A DNA stretch of 25,783 bases. Source: Arthrobacter sp. Lineage in GTDB: Bacteria > Actinomycetota > Actinomycetes > Actinomycetales > Micrococcaceae. Positions within the stretch are counted from its first letter, which is position 1, and each line of letters opens with the position of its first letter. Both the position numbers and the translations under genes were made by a program. The DNA lies in contig JASLAA010000225.1 of NCBI GenBank assembly GCA_030147325.1, positions 1 to 25,783 on the forward strand, written 5' to 3'. A model generated the notes under the pieces. It was not told where the DNA came from and made no database searches. It saw nothing but the letters and a program-made list of their open reading frames with translations. This document shows positions 21,977 through 25,783 of the stretch, piece by piece.

Positions 21977-23575
21977 TTGGTCAAGCGCTGGAACGCGGCG
22001 TCGCTCCGCTCGCAGCTCGTCGCGATCATCATGCTCCTCATGATCGTGACCGTGGGCATCACCGGCCTCGCCACCGTGTCCCTGCTGCGCGACGGTCTCG
22101 TCGACCGCGTCGATGCCGATCTCAGGACGAACGCCCGGGCCGTGGCGGCGGAGATCTACTCCGCGGAACCGGAAGCGGACGGCACCGTCCTGAGGTACTA
22201 CGCGGCCCTGCTGGACAGCGACGGCACCAAGCTGGTGGCAAACCAGTCCGACGATGCCGTCGACGTACCCGATCTCGACGGCATCACGCAGGCTCGCATC
22301 GTCGAGCTCGACGGGGCCGGATTCGACGTCGCCAGCAAGGACGGGGACAGCCAGGGGTGGCGGGTGCGGATCTTCCGGTTCGCGAACACGGAGGGCTACC
22401 TCGCCATCGGTTCCAGGCTGAACACCGTCAACGAGTCGCTGCAGGAGGCGACGGAGATCATCTTCACCTCCGGCCTCGTGACGACCGCCCTGGCCTCCCT
22501 CATCGCCTTCGTGACCGTGACGCGCCAGTTCGCCCCCTTGGCACGCGTCGAGCGGACCGCAGCGGCCATCGCCACAGGCGACCTCTCGCGTCGCGTGGCC
22601 GTCGAACGGCCTGCCTCCGAGATCGGTCGCCTGTCGCGGTCGCTCAACGCCATGCTCGCGCACATCGAGCGGGCCTTCGCTGCGCGGACGGCCTCAGAGA
22701 ACAAGATGCGGCGCTTCATCGCGGACGCATCCCATGAACTGCGGACACCCCTGGTGACCATTCGCGGCTACTCCGAGCTGTACCGGCACGGGGCCCTGCA
22801 GAAGGACGAGGACGTCGCGGCTGCGATGGGCAGGATAGAGAGTGAAGCCATCCGCATGGGTCAGCTCGTCGAGGACCTGCTCACCCTCGCCCGGATCGAC
22901 GAGCAGCGCCCGCTCGAGATGAAGCCCCTCGACCTGATGGTGCTGGGACACGATGCGGCGTTCGATGCGACCGCCACGGCGCCCGGGCGTGCCATCAGCG
23001 TCATCGGTCTCGACGGTGGACCACCACGATCAGCCCCGACGCAGGGTGACGAGGCGCGCCTGCGCCAGGTGGTCGCGAACCTCATCACCAATGCGCTCCG
23101 CTACACGCCCGAGGACTCGCCGATCGAGATCGCCGTCGGGGTGGCACCGGTGTTGCACGGCCACAGCGACTCCGTCCTCGAGGTACGTGACCACGGCCCC
23201 GGGATCTCCGCTGACGACGCCGCCAGGGTCTTCGAACGCTTCTACCGGGCGGACAGCTCTCGGCATCGGGAGACCGGAGGCACGGGCCTCGGGCTCGCCA
23301 TCGTCGCCGCGTTGGTCGCACAGCACGACGGGAGCGTGCGGCTGGAGGAGACGCCCGGCGGCGGAGCCACCCTGTCGATCCGGCTGCCGCACGCCCCTGT
23401 CGAGGACCCGGCGGGAGACCCACCGATGGACGAGGAGTCCGACGAGGAATCCGACGGTTCGCCTGCCACCGGAGGTGCCGGTGCGTCCTCCCGTCGAACC
23501 CTGCCGAGGCGCATCGTTCCTCCCCGGGTGCCGCCCGCCACTCCGGTTGTCCACAAGGGCCGCGACGAGCGCTGA
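21977..23575 (+). CDS. Sensor histidine kinase (HAMP, HisKA, HATPase)
   Basis: The 532-residue kinase has TM1 (about 13-37), an extracytoplasmic sensor region of about 120 residues, TM2 (about 160-182) and HAMP (182-235). The dimerisation domain carries His253 in FIADASHELRTPL. The ATPase domain shows the N box RQVVANLITNALRYTP, G1 DHGPGIS, F box FERFYRADSS and G2 GTGLGLAIV. A tail of about 60 residues beyond the catalytic core is first acidic (MDEESDEESDG) then basic and proline-rich. Start is a TTG at 21977, nine bases after the regulator stop with no good ribosome site, so translation is likely coupled. It should phosphorylate Asp58 of the adjacent regulator; the signal is unknown. Confidence 0.93.
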   Translation: MVKRWNAASLRSQLVAIIMLLMIVTVGITGLATVSLLRDGLVDRVDADLRTNARAVAAEIYSAEPEADGTVLRYYAALLDSDGTKLVANQSDDAVDVPDLDGITQARIVELDGAGFDVASKDGDSQGWRVRIFRFANTEGYLAIGSRLNTVNESLQEATEIIFTSGLVTTALASLIAFVTVTRQFAPLARVERTAAAIATGDLSRRVAVERPASEIGRLSRSLNAMLAHIERAFAARTASENKMRRFIADASHELRTPLVTIRGYSELYRHGALQKDEDVAAAMGRIESEAIRMGQLVEDLLTLARIDEQRPLEMKPLDLMVLGHDAAFDATATAPGRAISVIGLDGGPPRSAPTQGDEARLRQVVANLITNALRYTPEDSPIEIAVGVAPVLHGHSDSVLEVRDHGPGISADDAARVFERFYRADSSRHRETGGTGLGLAIVAALVAQHDGSVRLEETPGGGATLSIRLPHAPVEDPAGDPPMDEESDEESDGSPATGGAGASSRRTLPRRIVPPRVPPATPVVHKGRDER

Positions 23576-23639
23576 CCGCCTGCCGCTGTGACCTACCGTC
23601 GAAGCGTCAGAGAGGCGCGATCACACCCGGGAGGACAGC

Positions 23640-23930
23640 ATGGCATTATTCAACGTCGACACGGACAGCCTGGCCGCCAAGAGCAGCCAGGTGCAGGGCA
23701 CCATCGCCCGCTTGCAGGCGGAGGTGGATTCGATGCAGGCGGGGTTGAGGGAACTCGAGGGTCTGTGGACAGGCCAGGCGGCCACGAACTTCCAGCAGCT
23801 CATCCTCCAGTGGAGGGGAACCCAGCAGCAGGTCGAGGAATCACTCAGGGGGATCAATGAGGCGCTGACCGTGGCGACCCAGCAGTACGCCGACGCCGAG
23901 CAGAGCAACGCCCGGATGTTCATGAGCTGA
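23640..23930 (+). CDS. WXG100-family protein (type VII secretion substrate type)
   Basis: The 96-residue, probably all-helical protein has the central W-x-G turn as LWTG (Trp43, Gly45) between two helices, and a C-terminal YADAE (83-87) that fits the YxxxD/E export signal of ESX/type VII substrates. There is no signal peptide. A strong ribosome site GGGAGG lies five bases upstream of the ATG. It begins 64 bases after the histidine kinase gene and no eccC/essC, EccD or paired WXG100 partner is in the window, so it is an orphan here. It may form a homodimer, as EsxA-like Gram-positive members do. A non-secreted role is possible. Confidence 0.93.
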   Translation: MALFNVDTDSLAAKSSQVQGTIARLQAEVDSMQAGLRELEGLWTGQAATNFQQLILQWRGTQQQVEESLRGINEALTVATQQYADAEQSNARMFMS

Positions 23931-23971
23931 CCCAGGGCGCCTGGACAGCTCGACGGGTACTCGACGGTCTG

Positions 23972-24022
23972 GCACGACGAAGGGCGGCACCCCCGGATGG
24001 GGAGTGCCGCCCTTCGTCGTGC
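23972..24022. terminator. Strong bidirectional terminator between WXG100 and groEL
   Basis: A perfect 19-base stem pairs 23972-23990 (GCACGACGAAGGGCGGCAC) with 24004-24022. The loop holds a further CCCC/GGGG pairing. It lies 42 bases after the WXG100 stop and 36 bases after the groEL stop on the other strand, so it can end both transcripts. Confidence 0.9.
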
Positions 24023-24057
24023 TGTGAGAGCGAGGTGGCTCGGTCAGCGATGGGGGG

Positions 24058-25695
<1,638 letters not shown>

Positions 25696-25783
25696 AACGG
25701 CGTAGGTCCTTTCGGGGACGGTTGCATTTCAGCACATGAATGCTTGCCTGCGTGTGGTGCCCGCGACGGCCGGGCAGCGCCTG
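25696..25783 (-). promoter_or_regulatory. groEL upstream region (cut by window edge)
   Basis: Eighty-eight bases are visible. I find neither a full CIRCE (HrcA) repeat nor a HAIR (HspR) repeat. An inverted repeat GCATT (25724-25728) and AATGC (25739-25743), spaced by ten bases, is the only symmetric element. The main promoter may lie outside the window. Confidence 0.3.

Noticed and set aside
25696..25783. CIRCE or HAIR heat-shock operator before groEL
   Set aside because: No TTAGCACTC/GAGTGCTAA or CTTGAGT/ACTCAAG pair can be found in the visible 88 bases; only a weak GCATT/AATGC repeat.

Overview
The window is a stretch of high-GC actinobacterial chromosome, most likely from Arthrobacter or a close relative in the Micrococcaceae. 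The reasons are the codon bias, many GTG starts, a DtxR/IdeR-type regulator, a mycobacterial-type SerC, a bacterial XPB helicase paired with a large helicase-associated protein, a DUF3027/cold-shock pair, a GGM-tailed GroEL encoded without groES, and a ydaO (cyclic-di-AMP) riboswitch in front of cell-wall hydrolases. I see no insertion sequence, prophage, CRISPR array, tRNA or rRNA. It reads as a core, mostly housekeeping region with uniform composition and no broken genes. The first gene is cut by the left window edge.

Layout. (1) 1-3915: a truncated ABC exporter on the minus strand, divergent from a three-gene polar amino-acid (probably cystine-type) uptake operon. (2) 3926-9883: a molybdenum-cofactor block. 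fdhD and a YdeP-type formate-dehydrogenase-like oxidoreductase are divergent. A perfect-palindrome terminator then separates them from the converging minus-strand operon HNH endonuclease - mobA-like - DUF6457 - moeA, whose genes overlap or nearly touch. (3) 10055-12126: two tandem secreted NlpC/P60 proteins behind one promoter and one c-di-AMP riboswitch. (4) 12200-14270: a DtxR-family metalloregulator divergent from serC. (5) 14285-16544: a minus-strand operon of cold-shock protein, DUF3027 protein and MFS transporter. (6) 16710-21200: a small membrane protein, then an overlapping pair of an XPB-N-terminal-like protein and an XPB helicase. (7) 21257-23930: an OmpR/PhoP-type two-component system followed by an orphan WXG100 protein. 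(8) 24058-25695: groEL, converging on the WXG100 gene across a strong bidirectional hairpin.

How the genes fit together. MoeA inserts molybdenum, the MobA-like protein attaches the nucleotide, FdhD delivers sulfur, and the YdeP-type enzyme is the likely bis-MGD client. DUF6457 and the HNH protein are co-expressed with this pathway without a known role in it. The riboswitch ties cell-wall hydrolysis to c-di-AMP, a signal of osmotic and wall status. A degenerate iron-box-like sequence lies between fdhD and the oxidoreductase gene, which might link that pair to the DtxR regulator; this is speculative.

No clearly new defence or mobile system is visible. The observations most worth a second look are the catalytic-triad substitution in one of the riboswitch-controlled NlpC/P60 paralogs, the DUF6457/HNH genes embedded in the Moco operon, the degenerate WYL-like tail on the XPB partner, and the orphan WXG100 gene.
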